The notes under the pieces: generated by a model
Told to the model about the DNA's origin: nothing
Seen by the model: the letters and a program-made list of their open reading frames with translations, nothing else
Databases searched by the model: none
Assembly: GCF_017876155.1 (NCBI RefSeq)
Contig: NZ_JAGINP010000014.1
Location: 124,001-188,000, forward strand
Length of the DNA: 64,000 bases
Source of the DNA: Azospirillum rugosum
GTDB taxonomy: Bacteria; Pseudomonadota; Alphaproteobacteria; Azospirillales; Azospirillaceae
Direction: 5' to 3'
Shown here: positions 51,301 to 59,088 of the stretch, piece after piece
Layout of the letters: the number at the start of each line of letters is the position of its first letter
Position numbering within the stretch: position 1 is the first letter of the stretch
Translations under genes and position numbers: made by a program

Positions 51301-51970
51301 GGTGCGCTACCTGCCCAACCCGAAGGGCTTCTACGACGTCGCCGTCACGGCGAACAACATGGGCGACGCGCTGCGCGCGCTCGACCTCACCGACCGCATG
51401 CAGGGCGGCGCCCTCACCCTCACCGGCCGCACGGTGGAGCCGCGCGCCGACGCGCCCATCGAGGGCTCGCTGGAGCTTAGGGAATACACGCTGGTCGACC
51501 TTCCGGTCCTGGCGCGCATGCTGAACGCCATCTCCCCGTCGGGCTTCGCGGAGCTGATGGGCGGCGGCAAGGGCATCCACTTCGGCCGGCTGGCCGGCGA
51601 CTACCGCAAGGAAGGGCGGCTGCTGACGCTGAAGGACCTGCGCACCTCCGGCTCGGCTCTCGGCCTGACGTTGGAAGGCGACGTGGACATCGACACCAGC
51701 ACGGCCAACCTGAAGGGCACCATCGTGCCGCTCTACGGCCTGAACCGCCTGATCGGCCAGATCCCGCTGCTGGGCGACGCGCTGAGCGGCGGCGAGGGGC
51801 AGGGCATCTTCAGCGCCACCTGGCGCGTCCAGGGCCCGCTGGGCAACCCCGACGTGTCGGTCAACCCGCTCGCCGTCCTGGCGCCGGGCTTCCTGCGGAA
51901 TTTGTTCTTCCTGGGGGACGGCAAGGCGGCGCCGGACAAGACGCCGACGCCGGAGTCGCACGCGAAGTAG
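48314..51970 (+). CDS. Large AsmA-like (DUF3971) envelope protein
   Basis: A 1218-residue protein of the AsmA-like bridge class. One N-terminal membrane helix (ILAWTTAGAVAVVGAAGGLLAW) anchors it in the inner membrane and the rest is a long series of beta-strand repeats in the periplasm. A DUF3971-type segment (residues ~500-760: DVPVDELRRLWPLDVGKNARDWVTKNLSHGVVREATATAGLSGPLDG...) and the C-terminal AsmA_2-like end (SGFAELMGGGKGIHFGRLAGDYRKEGRLLTLKDLRTSGSALGLTLEGDVDIDTSTANLKGTIVPLYGLN) are clear. Members such as YhdP are implicated in phospholipid transfer to the outer membrane. The start is GTG at 48314, with AGAGG eight bases upstream. Confidence 0.9.
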   Translation: MIRRTAKILAWTTAGAVAVVGAAGGLLAWRLSQGPIALAPLTPYVERALSDPQGRYAVAVGDLVLSWVNEEGGGGLTRLDLRALRVRAVNADGAELAAVPELGVGFSVQALFLGKLSPTRLDVVHPRLSILRRADGNLDFDVRANPRPGEPDKPDAEDGPDFAGELLATLLQPPTMDRPLGLLRQLTIIGADLLVENRMLGLSWHASRADIVLTRNGQEINGGARIALDLAGTSAAVEASGTYRMRDAVTEGAVRFEGIEPASLARIGPALAPLAAVSVPLGGRVDATLDSRFEPVRVGFDLHGGAGEVALPALRPDPVRVGRVQARGSLDVPGRRAVLDQLTLALDDLTLSGRGSLTETDDRRSVDAHLSLVRGGRTATLDLDGTQRIGQGAEVAARLSGLEPARFADLAPALAPLAAAQVPLSGTASAVLDGAWRPRTGRADLTAGPGRVELPSRFPEPVTVASASLSAVADLTEGRVDLERLTLDLGGPTVEGAGWATLPKDPFTKSDEPGGDAVVEVAVTARDVPVDELRRLWPLDVGKNARDWVTKNLSHGVVREATATAGLSGPLDGSQPIQGTHFDATIRGEDITVDYFHPLPVVTNAGVEATTDGKTFAIRTRGGRIDDVQLGDGSVLISGLDDGNEFMEVQIPLRGPVRTILTVIDSPPLGYPSRLDLDPKRTQGMADAQLHIRFPLLVDLKVEDLNLEVGAKLRGVGIEKVAAGLTATEGDLTLALDMKSMGVKGTTKLDGIPVAIDWKEQFSSTAKGPRTRITVKGDVDANDLRSHGIDLAEHVEGPMGADILFTVDQKHKLALSAGLNLEKTRLRIDELGWEKKPGVPGSGKLALEFQKDRVTRVTGLNIDAGGLRAQAVVELAQPTMAVSKVQVSQLSVGQTDLKADVTVRPARDGEKLGYAGTITGQSLDARALMGRNSGPDKKPDPPDGKATPLDFNLRLNRVVFGEGRFLSEVAGRMTRNGRAWTALDLNARTGGDGTASVRYLPNPKGFYDVAVTANNMGDALRALDLTDRMQGGALTLTGRTVEPRADAPIEGSLELREYTLVDLPVLARMLNAISPSGFAELMGGGKGIHFGRLAGDYRKEGRLLTLKDLRTSGSALGLTLEGDVDIDTSTANLKGTIVPLYGLNRLIGQIPLLGDALSGGEGQGIFSATWRVQGPLGNPDVSVNPLAVLAPGFLRNLFFLGDGKAAPDKTPTPESHAK

Positions 51971-51972
51971 GG

Positions 51973-52092
51973 GCCCCCTCCCTCCCACGCTCGCGCGTGG
52001 GTCCCTCCCTCCCCCGCTGCGCGGGAGAGGGGAGACTTGCAAAGCGGCGGCAGTCCCCTCTCCCGCGCAGCGGGGGAGGGTCAGGGAGGGGG
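51973..52092. repeat. C/G-rich palindromic repeat between convergent genes
   Basis: CCCCTCCCTCCCACGCTCGC with CGTGGGTCCCTCCCTCCCCC precede CGCTGCGCGGGAGAGGGGA, mirrored by TCCCCTCTCCCGCGCAGCGG and GGGAGGGTCAGGGAGGGGGG. It lies just after the AsmA-like gene and just before the end of tyrS. Confidence 0.85.
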
Positions 52093-52106
52093 GCGCCGCA
52101 GCCCCC

Positions 52107-53360
52107 TCACACCACCCGCACCAGCGCGTGCCGCTTCTTGCCCGCGCTCAGCTTGATGACGCCGTCCGCGTTCAGGTCCGCGGTGGTCGCCTTGGCGGCC
52201 TCGTCGGCGATGGCGGCGTCGTTCATCTTGGCGCCGGCGCCCTTGATCAGGCGGCGCGCCTCGCCCTTCGACGCGGCGAGGCCGGTGGAGACCAGCAGGT
52301 CGACCACGGGCAGCCCGGCCTCAAGCTCCGCGCGCGCCACGTCGATGCTCGGCAGGCCCTCGGCGGCGGCCCCCTGCTCGAAGGTGCGGCGGGCGGTCTC
52401 GGCGGCCTCCGTCGCGGCCTCCTCGCCGTGGGCGAGCTTGGTCACCTCGAAGGCCAGCACCTTCTTGGCCTCGTTGATCTCCGCACCCTGGAGCGATTCC
52501 AGCCGCGCCACCTCGTCCATCGGCAGCTCGGTGTAGAGGCGCAGGAAGCGGCCGACGTCCGCGTCCTCCGTGTTGCGCCAGTACTGCCAGAAATCGTAGG
52601 CGCTCAGCTTGTCGGCGGTCAGCCACACCGCGCCCGCCGCGGTCTTGCCCATCTTGGCGCCCGAGGAGGTCGTCAGCAGCGGCGTGGTCAGGCCGAACAG
52701 CTCCGCCCCGTCGGTGCGGCGTCCCAGCTCCACGCCGTTGATGATGTTGCCCCACTGGTCGGAGCCGCCCATCTGCAGCACGCATTTCTGGCGGCGGAAC
52801 AGCTCCACGAAGTCGTAGGCCTGGAGGATCATGTAGTTGAACTCCAGGAACGTCAGCGGCTGCTCGCGGTCGAGCCGCAGCTTGACCGATTCGAAGGTCA
52901 GCATGCGGTTGATCGTGAAGTGCCGGCCGACGTCGCGCAGCAGCGGGATGTACTTCAGCTCGTCCAGCCAGTCGCCGTTGTTGACCATCACCGCGTCGGT
53001 CGGGCCATCGCCAAAGGTCAGGTAGCGGCCGAAGATGCGCTTGATGCCCGCCATGTTGGCGTTGATGACCTCGTCGGTCAGCAGCTGCCGCGCCTCGTCC
53101 TTGCCCGACGGGTCGCCGATCTTGGTGGTGCCGCCGCCCATCAGCACGATGGGCTTGTGGCCGGTCTTCTGCAGCCAGCGCAGCATCATGATCGGCAGCA
53201 GGCTGCCCACATGCAGGCTGTCCGCCGTGCAGTCGAAGCCGATATACGCGATGATCGGCCCCCTCGCCGCGCGCTCGTCGAGCCCGGCAAGGTCGGTGCA
53301 CTGGTGGATGAAGCCGCGTTCCTGCAGCGTGCGAAGGAAATCCGATGTGAGCGTCGTCAT
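52107..53360 (-). CDS. tyrS: Tyrosyl-tRNA synthetase
   Basis: Class I synthetase that charges tRNA-Tyr. The 417-residue protein has YIGFDCTADSLHVGSLLPIMML (HIGH-type motif HVGS), GDPSGKDEARQLL, YMILQAYDFVELF, QMGGSDQWGNIINGVELGRR (tyrosine binding) and the KMSKS-type loop SGAKMGKTAAG. The C-terminal ~65 residues form an S4 RNA-binding domain (GLAASKGEARRLIKGAGAKMND). The ATG at 53360 fits the family. It is divergent from anmK. Confidence 0.96.
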   Translation of the reverse strand: MTTLTSDFLRTLQERGFIHQCTDLAGLDERAARGPIIAYIGFDCTADSLHVGSLLPIMMLRWLQKTGHKPIVLMGGGTTKIGDPSGKDEARQLLTDEVINANMAGIKRIFGRYLTFGDGPTDAVMVNNGDWLDELKYIPLLRDVGRHFTINRMLTFESVKLRLDREQPLTFLEFNYMILQAYDFVELFRRQKCVLQMGGSDQWGNIINGVELGRRTDGAELFGLTTPLLTTSSGAKMGKTAAGAVWLTADKLSAYDFWQYWRNTEDADVGRFLRLYTELPMDEVARLESLQGAEINEAKKVLAFEVTKLAHGEEAATEAAETARRTFEQGAAAEGLPSIDVARAELEAGLPVVDLLVSTGLAASKGEARRLIKGAGAKMNDAAIADEAAKATTADLNADGVIKLSAGKKRHALVRVV

Positions 53361-53467
53361 GGCCGCGATCCGGCTGTCGTGATAAGGTCGAAGGTCGCGT
53401 CTGTTAGCATGGAACGGCCGGCCCCACAATTCTCCGGGGCCGCTTTTAGGCAAGGAAGCGGGTGGGA

Positions 53468-54547
53468 ATGCAGACGGTTGTCGGGCTGATGAGCGGCACC
53501 TCCATGGACGGAATTGACGCGGCGCTGGTCCGCACCGACGGCGAGACGCGGGCGGAACCGCTGGCCTTCGTCACCATTCCCTACGAGGACGCCTTCCGCG
53601 GCGCCCTGCGCTCCTGCCTTGGCGGCAAGGGGCCGGCGGAGGCGCCAGTGGAGGAGGTGGAGCGCGCCCTGACCGACGCCCATGCCGACGCGGTCCGCCG
53701 CCTGCTGGAGGAGGCCGGCGTGGCGGCCGACGCGGTCGACCTGATCGGCTTCCACGGCCACACGATCTTCCACGCCCCGGACCAGCGGCGCACCTGGCAG
53801 ATCGGCGACGGCGCCCGGCTTGCGCGGGCCACGGGGATCGCCGTGGTCAACGACTTCCGCACCGCCGACGTCGAGGCCGGCGGGCAGGGGGCCCCTCTGG
53901 TGCCGCTGTTCCACCGCGCGCTGGCCGACGCCTTGCCGCGCCCGCTCGCCGTGCTGAACATCGGCGGCGTGGCGAACGTCACCTGGATCGGGAATGGCGA
54001 CGACGAGGTCATCGCCTGCGACACCGGGCCGGGCAACGCGCTGGTGGACGACTGGATCCTGAACCGGAACGGCGCGCGCTATGATGCCGGTGGCTCCCTT
54101 GCCGCCTCCGGCCGCGTGGACGAGGCCGCGCTGGCGGCACTGCTCGCCCACCCCTATTTCGACCAGCCCACGCCCAAGTCGCTCGACCGCGACGCCTTCG
54201 ATCCGTCGCCCGTGCACGGCCTGTCGCCTGAGGATGGGGCCGCGACGCTGACCGCCTTCACCGCGGCGTCCGTCGCCCGCATCGTGCCGCACCTGCCGCA
54301 GGCGCCGCTGCGCTGGCTCGTCTGCGGCGGCGGGCGCCACAACGCCACGCTGATGGGCATGCTCGCCGACCGCCTCGGCGTGCCGGTCGATCCGGTGGAG
54401 GCGGTCGCATGGAACGGCGATGCGCTGGAGGCGGAGGCCTTCGCCTATCTGGCCGTGCGCAGCCGCAAGGGCCTGCCGCTCAGCCTGCCCACCACCACCG
54501 GCGCGCCCCGGCCAATGACCGGCGGGCGTTTTCACCCGGTGGCATAA
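53468..54547 (+). CDS. anmK: Anhydro-N-acetylmuramic acid kinase
   Basis: It phosphorylates 1,6-anhydro-MurNAc to MurNAc-6-phosphate in murein recycling. The 359-residue protein has the phosphate-loop start VVGLMSGTSMDGIDAALV, GFHGHTIFHAP, VVNDFRTADVEAGGQGAPLVPLFH, LNIGGVANVTWIG and DTGPGNALVDDWI, all of the AnmK/hexokinase-like fold. AAGGAAG lies about ten bases before the ATG at 53468; a GTG two codons upstream is less well spaced. mepA elsewhere in the window acts on the same polymer but is not linked. Confidence 0.94.
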   Translation: MQTVVGLMSGTSMDGIDAALVRTDGETRAEPLAFVTIPYEDAFRGALRSCLGGKGPAEAPVEEVERALTDAHADAVRRLLEEAGVAADAVDLIGFHGHTIFHAPDQRRTWQIGDGARLARATGIAVVNDFRTADVEAGGQGAPLVPLFHRALADALPRPLAVLNIGGVANVTWIGNGDDEVIACDTGPGNALVDDWILNRNGARYDAGGSLAASGRVDEAALAALLAHPYFDQPTPKSLDRDAFDPSPVHGLSPEDGAATLTAFTAASVARIVPHLPQAPLRWLVCGGGRHNATLMGMLADRLGVPVDPVEAVAWNGDALEAEAFAYLAVRSRKGLPLSLPTTTGAPRPMTGGRFHPVA

Positions 54548-54560
54548 TCCTGCAAATTCC

Positions 54561-54645
54561 GTAGGTTGGGTGGAGCGAAGCGAAACCCAACAGCGTCGGC
54601 GGTGCGGCGTTTGTTGGGTTGCGCCTGCGGCTCCACCCAACCTAC
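54561..54645. repeat. GTAGGTTGGGTGGA-type palindromic intergenic repeat, copy 3
   Basis: GTAGGTTGGGTGGAGCGAAG with AACCCAACA is inverted against TGTTGGGTTGCGCCTGCGGC and CTCCACCCAACCTAC. It lies between convergent anmK and the small lipoprotein gene, ending four bases before the latter's stop codon. Confidence 0.87.
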
Positions 54646-54649
54646 GGCG

Positions 54650-54796
54650 TCACGGCTGCGTCCGGCTGTTGTCGGTGCAGTTGTCGGCGCGCTTGCACCA
54701 GTTGCCGAAGCTGCGGGCGACCTGCTCCGACGAGCAGGCGGACAGCAGCAGGGCGGCCACGCCGCCGGCGAGAACGACGCGCAGGAAGGCCCTCAT
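54650..54796 (-). CDS. Small lipoprotein of unknown function (48 residues)
   Basis: A 48-residue protein with a lipoprotein signal MRAFLRVVLAGGVAALLLSAC (lipobox LLSAC, Cys21), followed by SSEQVARSFGNWCKRADNCTDN with two further cysteines. AGTGA-rich sequence overlaps the preceding gene's end: only five bases separate it from the alpha/beta hydrolase gene upstream, so the two are co-transcribed. Function is unknown. It is easy to miss because of its size. Confidence 0.75.
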   Translation of the reverse strand: MRAFLRVVLAGGVAALLLSACSSEQVARSFGNWCKRADNCTDNSRTQP

Positions 54797-54801
54797 GTCG
54801 G

Positions 54802-55464
54802 TCACTCCGCCACAGCCGCGATCGGGTTGCCGAGCGCGCGGTCCAGGTAGTCGTCCACCTGCACGGCGAGGTCGTCGCTGCGGTTGGCGAAGAAGTGGTT
54901 GGCGCCGGGCACCACGCGGTGGTCGATGCGGATGTCCTTCTGGTGCGACAGCTTGGTCACCAGCTTGTTCACCGCCGCCTGCGGCACCAGCTCGTCCCGG
55001 TCGCCGTTGATGATCAGGCCCGAGGACGGGCAGGGCGCCAGGAAGGAGAAGTCGAACAGGTTCGCCGGCGGCGAGACGGAGACGAACCCGTCGATCTCCG
55101 GCCGGCGCATCAGAAGCTGCATGCCGATCCAGGCCCCGAAGGACACGCCGGCGATCCAGCACACCGGGGCGTTGGGGTTGTAGGTCTGCAGCCAGTCCAG
55201 CGCCGCCGCCGCGTCGGCCAGTTCCCCCTCGCCCTTGTCGTAGGTGCCCTGGCTGCGGCCCACGCCCCGGAAGTTGAAGCGCAGGGCCGAATAGCCGCGC
55301 TTCGTGAAGGACTGGAACAGGGTGAAGACCACCTTGTTGTTCATCGTCCCATTGTGATGCGGGTGCGGGTGAAGCAGCAGGGCGATCGGCGCGTTCGGGG
55401 CCGTGCCGTGGGTGTAGCGGCCTTCCAGCCGACCGGCCGGACCGTTGATCATCACTTCAGGCAT
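54802..55464 (-). CDS. Alpha/beta-hydrolase (small YfhR/CvfA-like dienelactone-hydrolase type)
   Basis: A 220-residue cytoplasmic hydrolase. ALLLHPHPHHNGTMNNKVV carries the HPHP oxyanion segment of this subfamily, ALRFNFRGVGRSQGTYD follows, the nucleophile elbow is IAGVSFGAWIG (Ser), the acid is in IINGDRDELVP, and the base is His in VPGANHFFAN. The native substrate is unknown. The ATG at 55464 starts MPEVMINGPAGRLEGRY. It is divergent from cysE and followed by the small lipoprotein gene. Confidence 0.88.
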   Translation of the reverse strand: MPEVMINGPAGRLEGRYTHGTAPNAPIALLLHPHPHHNGTMNNKVVFTLFQSFTKRGYSALRFNFRGVGRSQGTYDKGEGELADAAAALDWLQTYNPNAPVCWIAGVSFGAWIGMQLLMRRPEIDGFVSVSPPANLFDFSFLAPCPSSGLIINGDRDELVPQAAVNKLVTKLSHQKDIRIDHRVVPGANHFFANRSDDLAVQVDDYLDRALGNPIAAVAE

Positions 55465-55728
55465 GGGGGCGACGATCCTGACGCGAACAAAGGTTGATCC
55501 GGACCACCGGCGCGCCGGATTCCGGACGGCCCGGCAAGCGGACGTGGTTGCCCATGGACATCCCTGGAATTTTCGAACACAATTCTTGACCGTTTTGCTT
55601 GGTCATCATATATGCGTCGACAGGTCCATCAGGGCAACACGCGCGCCCGGCCAGGCACGGGTCGAAGGTTCTTGCGAAAGACTGTGTCTCCCGGCAAGAG
55701 GGCGGACTATACCACGGCGGGTGTTCTC

Positions 55729-56457
55729 GTGTTCAAGCATCTTCGCGAAGAGATCGACGGTATTATGGCGCGCGACCCCGCGGCGCGTTCGCGGGTCGAG
55801 GTCGCGCTGTGCTACCCGGGTCTCCACGCGATCGTCCTGCACCGCATCGCGCATTATTGCTGGCAACGCGGCTGGCGATTGGTCGGGCGGGTGGTGTCGC
55901 AGATCTCCCGCTCCCTGACCGGGATCGAAATCCACCCCGGTGCGACCATCGGTCGCCGCTTCTTCATCGATCACGGCATGGGCGTCGTCATCGGCGAGAC
56001 GGCGGAGATCGGCGACGACGTCATGCTGTACCATGGGGTGACGCTGGGCGGCACGTCGCTGAACCCCGGCAAGCGCCATCCGACGCTGGGCGACGGCGTG
56101 ATCGTCGGCGCCGGGGCCAAGGTGCTGGGCGCCATCACGATCGGGCAGGGCGCGCGCGTCGGGGCCAACGCGGTGGTGGTCGCGGACGTGGCGCCGGGGA
56201 TCGCCGTCGTCGGCATCCCGGCCAAGGCCGTCGCCCCGCGCGACCGCGCGGACACGCAGAAGTTCATGCCCTACGGCACGCCGTGCGGCGACATCCCCGA
56301 CCCCGTCGCGCGCGCGCTCAACGGGCTGCTCGACCAGGTGTCGGGCCTGCGCCAGCGGGTCGAGGAGCTGGAAGCGGAACGGGCGGCCACGCCGCACGAC
56401 GTGCCCGCCGGGGCCAATGGCGGCTCCCGCGCCGACGCGCGCGAGGCGGTCCGGTAA
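55729..56457 (+). CDS. cysE: Serine O-acetyltransferase
   Basis: It acetylates serine with acetyl-CoA, the committed step to cysteine, which in turn feeds the cysteine desulfurase encoded next to it. The 242-residue protein has the N-terminal helical part (RDPAARSRVEVALCYPGLHAIVLHRIAHYCWQRGWRLVGR) and the left-handed beta-helix of hexapeptide repeats (IEIHPGATIGRRFFIDHGMGVVIGETAEIGDDVMLYHGVTLGGT, with catalytic His in IDHGMG). The C-terminus is a coiled coil plus a disordered tail. The start is taken as GTG at 55729 (VFKHLREEIDG); a longer frame begins at 55612 but is unlike the family. iscR follows 116 bases later. Confidence 0.92.
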   Translation: MFKHLREEIDGIMARDPAARSRVEVALCYPGLHAIVLHRIAHYCWQRGWRLVGRVVSQISRSLTGIEIHPGATIGRRFFIDHGMGVVIGETAEIGDDVMLYHGVTLGGTSLNPGKRHPTLGDGVIVGAGAKVLGAITIGQGARVGANAVVVADVAPGIAVVGIPAKAVAPRDRADTQKFMPYGTPCGDIPDPVARALNGLLDQVSGLRQRVEELEAERAATPHDVPAGANGGSRADAREAVR

Positions 56458-56573
56458 GTGATGCCAACCATTCATAATCGCCAGACCTGGTCCGAACCCG
56501 CACAAGGGAGCGTCCGGCAACGGACAAGCCCTTGGCGGCCGGACCGGGATCAAGGAAGGGTAAGGAGAGACAG

Positions 56574-57053
56574 ATGAGGCTCAGCACCAAGGGACGCTAT
56601 GCCGTCATGGCCATGGTCGATCTCGCCGCCACCAGCCAGGGAAGCCCCGTCGCCCTTGCCGACATCGCGGAGCGGCAGGAAATCTCGCTCTCCTACCTGG
56701 AGCAGCTGTTCGCCAAGCTGCGCAAGGGCGGGCTGGTGAAGAGCGTGCGCGGCCCCGGCGGCGGCTACCTGCTGGCCCACCCGGCCGGCGCCACGCGCGT
56801 GTCGGACATCATCCTGGCGGTGGACGAGCCGATCCGGACGACCCGCTGCGCCAACGGCACGCCGCAGGGCTGCCGGACCAACCGCTCGCGCTGCCTGACC
56901 CACGACCTGTGGGAGGAACTGGGCAACCAGATCCACATGTATCTCAGCTCCGTGACCGTCGCCGACGTGGTGGAGCGCCGCATCATCGGCACCAGCAGCC
57001 TGACCATCCGCAGCCCGCAGGCCGACGAGGGCGCGGCGGTGGCAGCCGAATGA
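56574..57053 (+). CDS. iscR: Rrf2-family Fe-S cluster regulator IscR
   Basis: A 159-residue transcription factor that senses Fe-S status by binding a [2Fe-2S] cluster. MRLSTKGRYAVMAMVDLA and ALADIAERQEISLSYLEQLFAKLRKGGLVKSVRGPGGGYLLA are the winged-helix DNA-binding region, and C92, C100 and C107 (RCANGTPQGCRTNRSRCLTH) are the cluster ligands. TAAGGAG lies seven bases before the ATG. It heads a short run of Fe-S genes and probably represses it; no operator could be assigned with confidence. Confidence 0.95.
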   Translation: MRLSTKGRYAVMAMVDLAATSQGSPVALADIAERQEISLSYLEQLFAKLRKGGLVKSVRGPGGGYLLAHPAGATRVSDIILAVDEPIRTTRCANGTPQGCRTNRSRCLTHDLWEELGNQIHMYLSSVTVADVVERRIIGTSSLTIRSPQADEGAAVAAE

Positions 57054-57097
57054 TCCGGCGCCATTCGAGCCGGCTGGCCTGACATCGGATCGTTCCC

Positions 57098-58228
57098 TTG
57101 GTAACCCGCGTCTATCTCGACCACAACGCGTCGGCGCCCCTGAAGCCGGCGGTGAAGGCGGCGATGGTCCAGGCCCTGGACCTCGTCGGCAACCCGTCGT
57201 CGGTGCACGGCTTCGGCCGTGCGGTCCGCCGCGCGGTCGAGGACGCGCGCGCGCTGGTGGCCGCCCTGGCCGGCGTCCGCCCCGCGCAGGTCTTCTTCAC
57301 CGGCAGCGGGACGGAGGCCAACAACCTGGCGCTCCGCGGCTTTCCCGGCCGGCGCGTCGTGGTGTCGGCCATCGAGCATGAGTCCGTCCTGGCGATCGCG
57401 CCCGACACCCCGCGCATCCCCGTGGACCGCGACGGCGTGGCCGACCTGGACGCGCTGGAACGCCTGTTGGCGGCGGGGGAGGGGCCGGCGCTCGTCTCCC
57501 TGATGCTCGCCAACAACGAGACGGGTGTGATCCAGCCGGTCGCGCAGGCGGCGGCCATCGCCCACGCCCACGGCGCGCTGCTGCACTGCGACGCGGTCCA
57601 GGCGGCCGGCCGGCTGCCGCTGGACCTGTCCGCGCTCGGGGCCGACCTGCTGACCATCTCCGCGCACAAGATCGGCGGTCCCGCCGGGGCCGGCGCGCTG
57701 GTCATCGCCGAGGGGCTGGAGCCGGAGGCACTGATCCGCGGCGGCGGCCAGGAGAAGCGCCGCCGCGCCGGGACGGAGAACGTCGTCGGGCTGGTCGGCT
57801 TCGGCGCCGCCGCGCGGCTGGCGCTGGAGGAGCTTCCCGACGCGGACCGCCTGACCGGCCTGCGCGACGCGCTGGAGGTGCAGGTGCGCGACGCCGTGCC
57901 GGAGGCGCTGGTGATGGGCGCCGCCGCGCCGCGGGTCGGCAACACCAGCTGCCTTCTCCTGCCCGGCGTGCCGGGCGAGACGCAGGTGATGGCGCTCGAT
58001 CTGGCCGGGGTGGCGGTCAGCGCCGGCTCCGCCTGCTCCAGCGGCAAGGTGAAGCCCTCCCACGTCCTGGCCGCGATGGGCCAGGGGGCGGAGGACTTGC
58101 CTGTGGACTGGGCGGCCTCGGCCATCCGGGTCAGCCTGGGCTGGGACAGCGACGCGGCGGCGGTGGACCGCTTCGTCGCCGCCTACGCGGCCATGGCGCA
58201 GCGGCGCCGACGCGCGCCGGCCGCGTGA
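57098..58228 (+). CDS. iscS: Cysteine desulfurase (IscS/NifS-like)
   Basis: PLP-dependent enzyme giving sulfur for Fe-S clusters and tRNA thiolation. The 376-residue protein has YLDHNASAPLKPAVKAAM, FTGSGTEANNLAL, the PLP lysine in LLTISAHKIGGPAGAG, and the persulfide cysteine in VSAGSACSSGKVKPSHVL. The start codon appears to be TTG at 57098; no ATG or GTG is available before the conserved N-terminus. It follows iscR by 44 bases. It is distinct from the nif-linked nifS at 12252-13436, and by context is the housekeeping copy. Confidence 0.9.
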   Translation: MVTRVYLDHNASAPLKPAVKAAMVQALDLVGNPSSVHGFGRAVRRAVEDARALVAALAGVRPAQVFFTGSGTEANNLALRGFPGRRVVVSAIEHESVLAIAPDTPRIPVDRDGVADLDALERLLAAGEGPALVSLMLANNETGVIQPVAQAAAIAHAHGALLHCDAVQAAGRLPLDLSALGADLLTISAHKIGGPAGAGALVIAEGLEPEALIRGGGQEKRRRAGTENVVGLVGFGAAARLALEELPDADRLTGLRDALEVQVRDAVPEALVMGAAAPRVGNTSCLLLPGVPGETQVMALDLAGVAVSAGSACSSGKVKPSHVLAAMGQGAEDLPVDWAASAIRVSLGWDSDAAAVDRFVAAYAAMAQRRRRAPAA

Positions 58229-58343
58229 CCACACACCATTCCGACGTTGCGCCGCGCGGCGCTTCTGGGTATGACGCGGCCGGATGCACGGCGATTCGCC
58301 GGTCCTGCGGCCTTTTGGTTCAGCGCTTCGACGGACGGCAGAC

Positions 58344-59018
58344 ATGACCACTTCCGACTCCGGCCCGCCCCGGTTCCCGGCGGGGAACGGCATCGCGGGC
58401 GCCATCGACGGCGACCTGGAGCCGTGCTGGCAGTGCGGACGGTCGGTCGCGGCGCGCGCCTTCTTCTGCCATTCCTGCGGTGCGGTGCAGCCGCCGCGCC
58501 CGTTGGACCATTTCACCCGCTTGGGCCTGGAGGCGCGCTTCGACATCGACCTGGAAACGCTGGCGCGCCAGCACGCCGGCTTCTCCCGCTCCCTGGATCC
58601 GGACCGCTTCGCGGCGCGCGGCGCGCGCCAGCAGGCGAACGCCCGCGCCCAGTCCGACGCGCTGACGGAGGCCTTCGAGACGCTGCGCGACCCGGTGCGC
58701 CGCGCGCGCTACCTGCTCGCCCTGACCGGTGCCACGCCGCCCCCCGGCTTGGAAGCCGCCGCTGACGAGGTCGCGGAGGACGAGGAGGTCGCCGCGTTGG
58801 CGCGGCAGCTCGACGCGGCGCAGGACGTCGCCGCCGTGGATCGGCTGGCCGCCGAGGTCGGGCAGCGCATCGAGTCCTGCATCAAGTATCTTGCCATCGC
58901 CTTCCGCAACGGGCAGACCGACAACGCCGTGCGCATCCTCGCGCGGCTGGAGCGGCTGGAGGCCCTGTGCGCCGACGCCCGCCGCCGGCGGGCGGGGCTG
59001 GCCCCGAACACACCGTAA
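58344..59018 (+). CDS. hscB: Fe-S assembly J-domain co-chaperone HscB with N-terminal zinc ribbon
   Basis: HscB recruits the scaffold IscU to the HscA chaperone. The 224-residue protein starts with a two-CxxC zinc ribbon (CWQCGRSVAARAFFCHSCG, residues ~30-50), the arrangement of eukaryotic HSC20, then a J-domain (DHFTRLGLEARFDIDLETLARQHAGFSRSLDPDRF, in which the HPD motif is replaced by DPD) and the C-terminal IscU-binding helices (AEDEEVAALARQLDAAQDV...). It lies 115 bases after the desulfurase gene. No hscA, iscU or iscA gene is adjacent. Confidence 0.88.
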   Translation: MTTSDSGPPRFPAGNGIAGAIDGDLEPCWQCGRSVAARAFFCHSCGAVQPPRPLDHFTRLGLEARFDIDLETLARQHAGFSRSLDPDRFAARGARQQANARAQSDALTEAFETLRDPVRRARYLLALTGATPPPGLEAAADEVAEDEEVAALARQLDAAQDVAAVDRLAAEVGQRIESCIKYLAIAFRNGQTDNAVRILARLERLEALCADARRRRAGLAPNTP

Positions 59019-59088
59019 CGACCGAACCTTTTACCGACGCGATCACAACGACGCCTTTTTCAGGGCCTTTTTCCAGGAGAGTACCCCG

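Noticed and set aside
48260..52042. Very long open frame antisense to the AsmA-like gene, about 1260 codons
   Set aside because: The composition (His, Arg, Gly, Val and Ala rich, no family motifs) is what high-GC coding DNA gives on the opposite strand. The plus-strand frame has clear AsmA/DUF3971 features.
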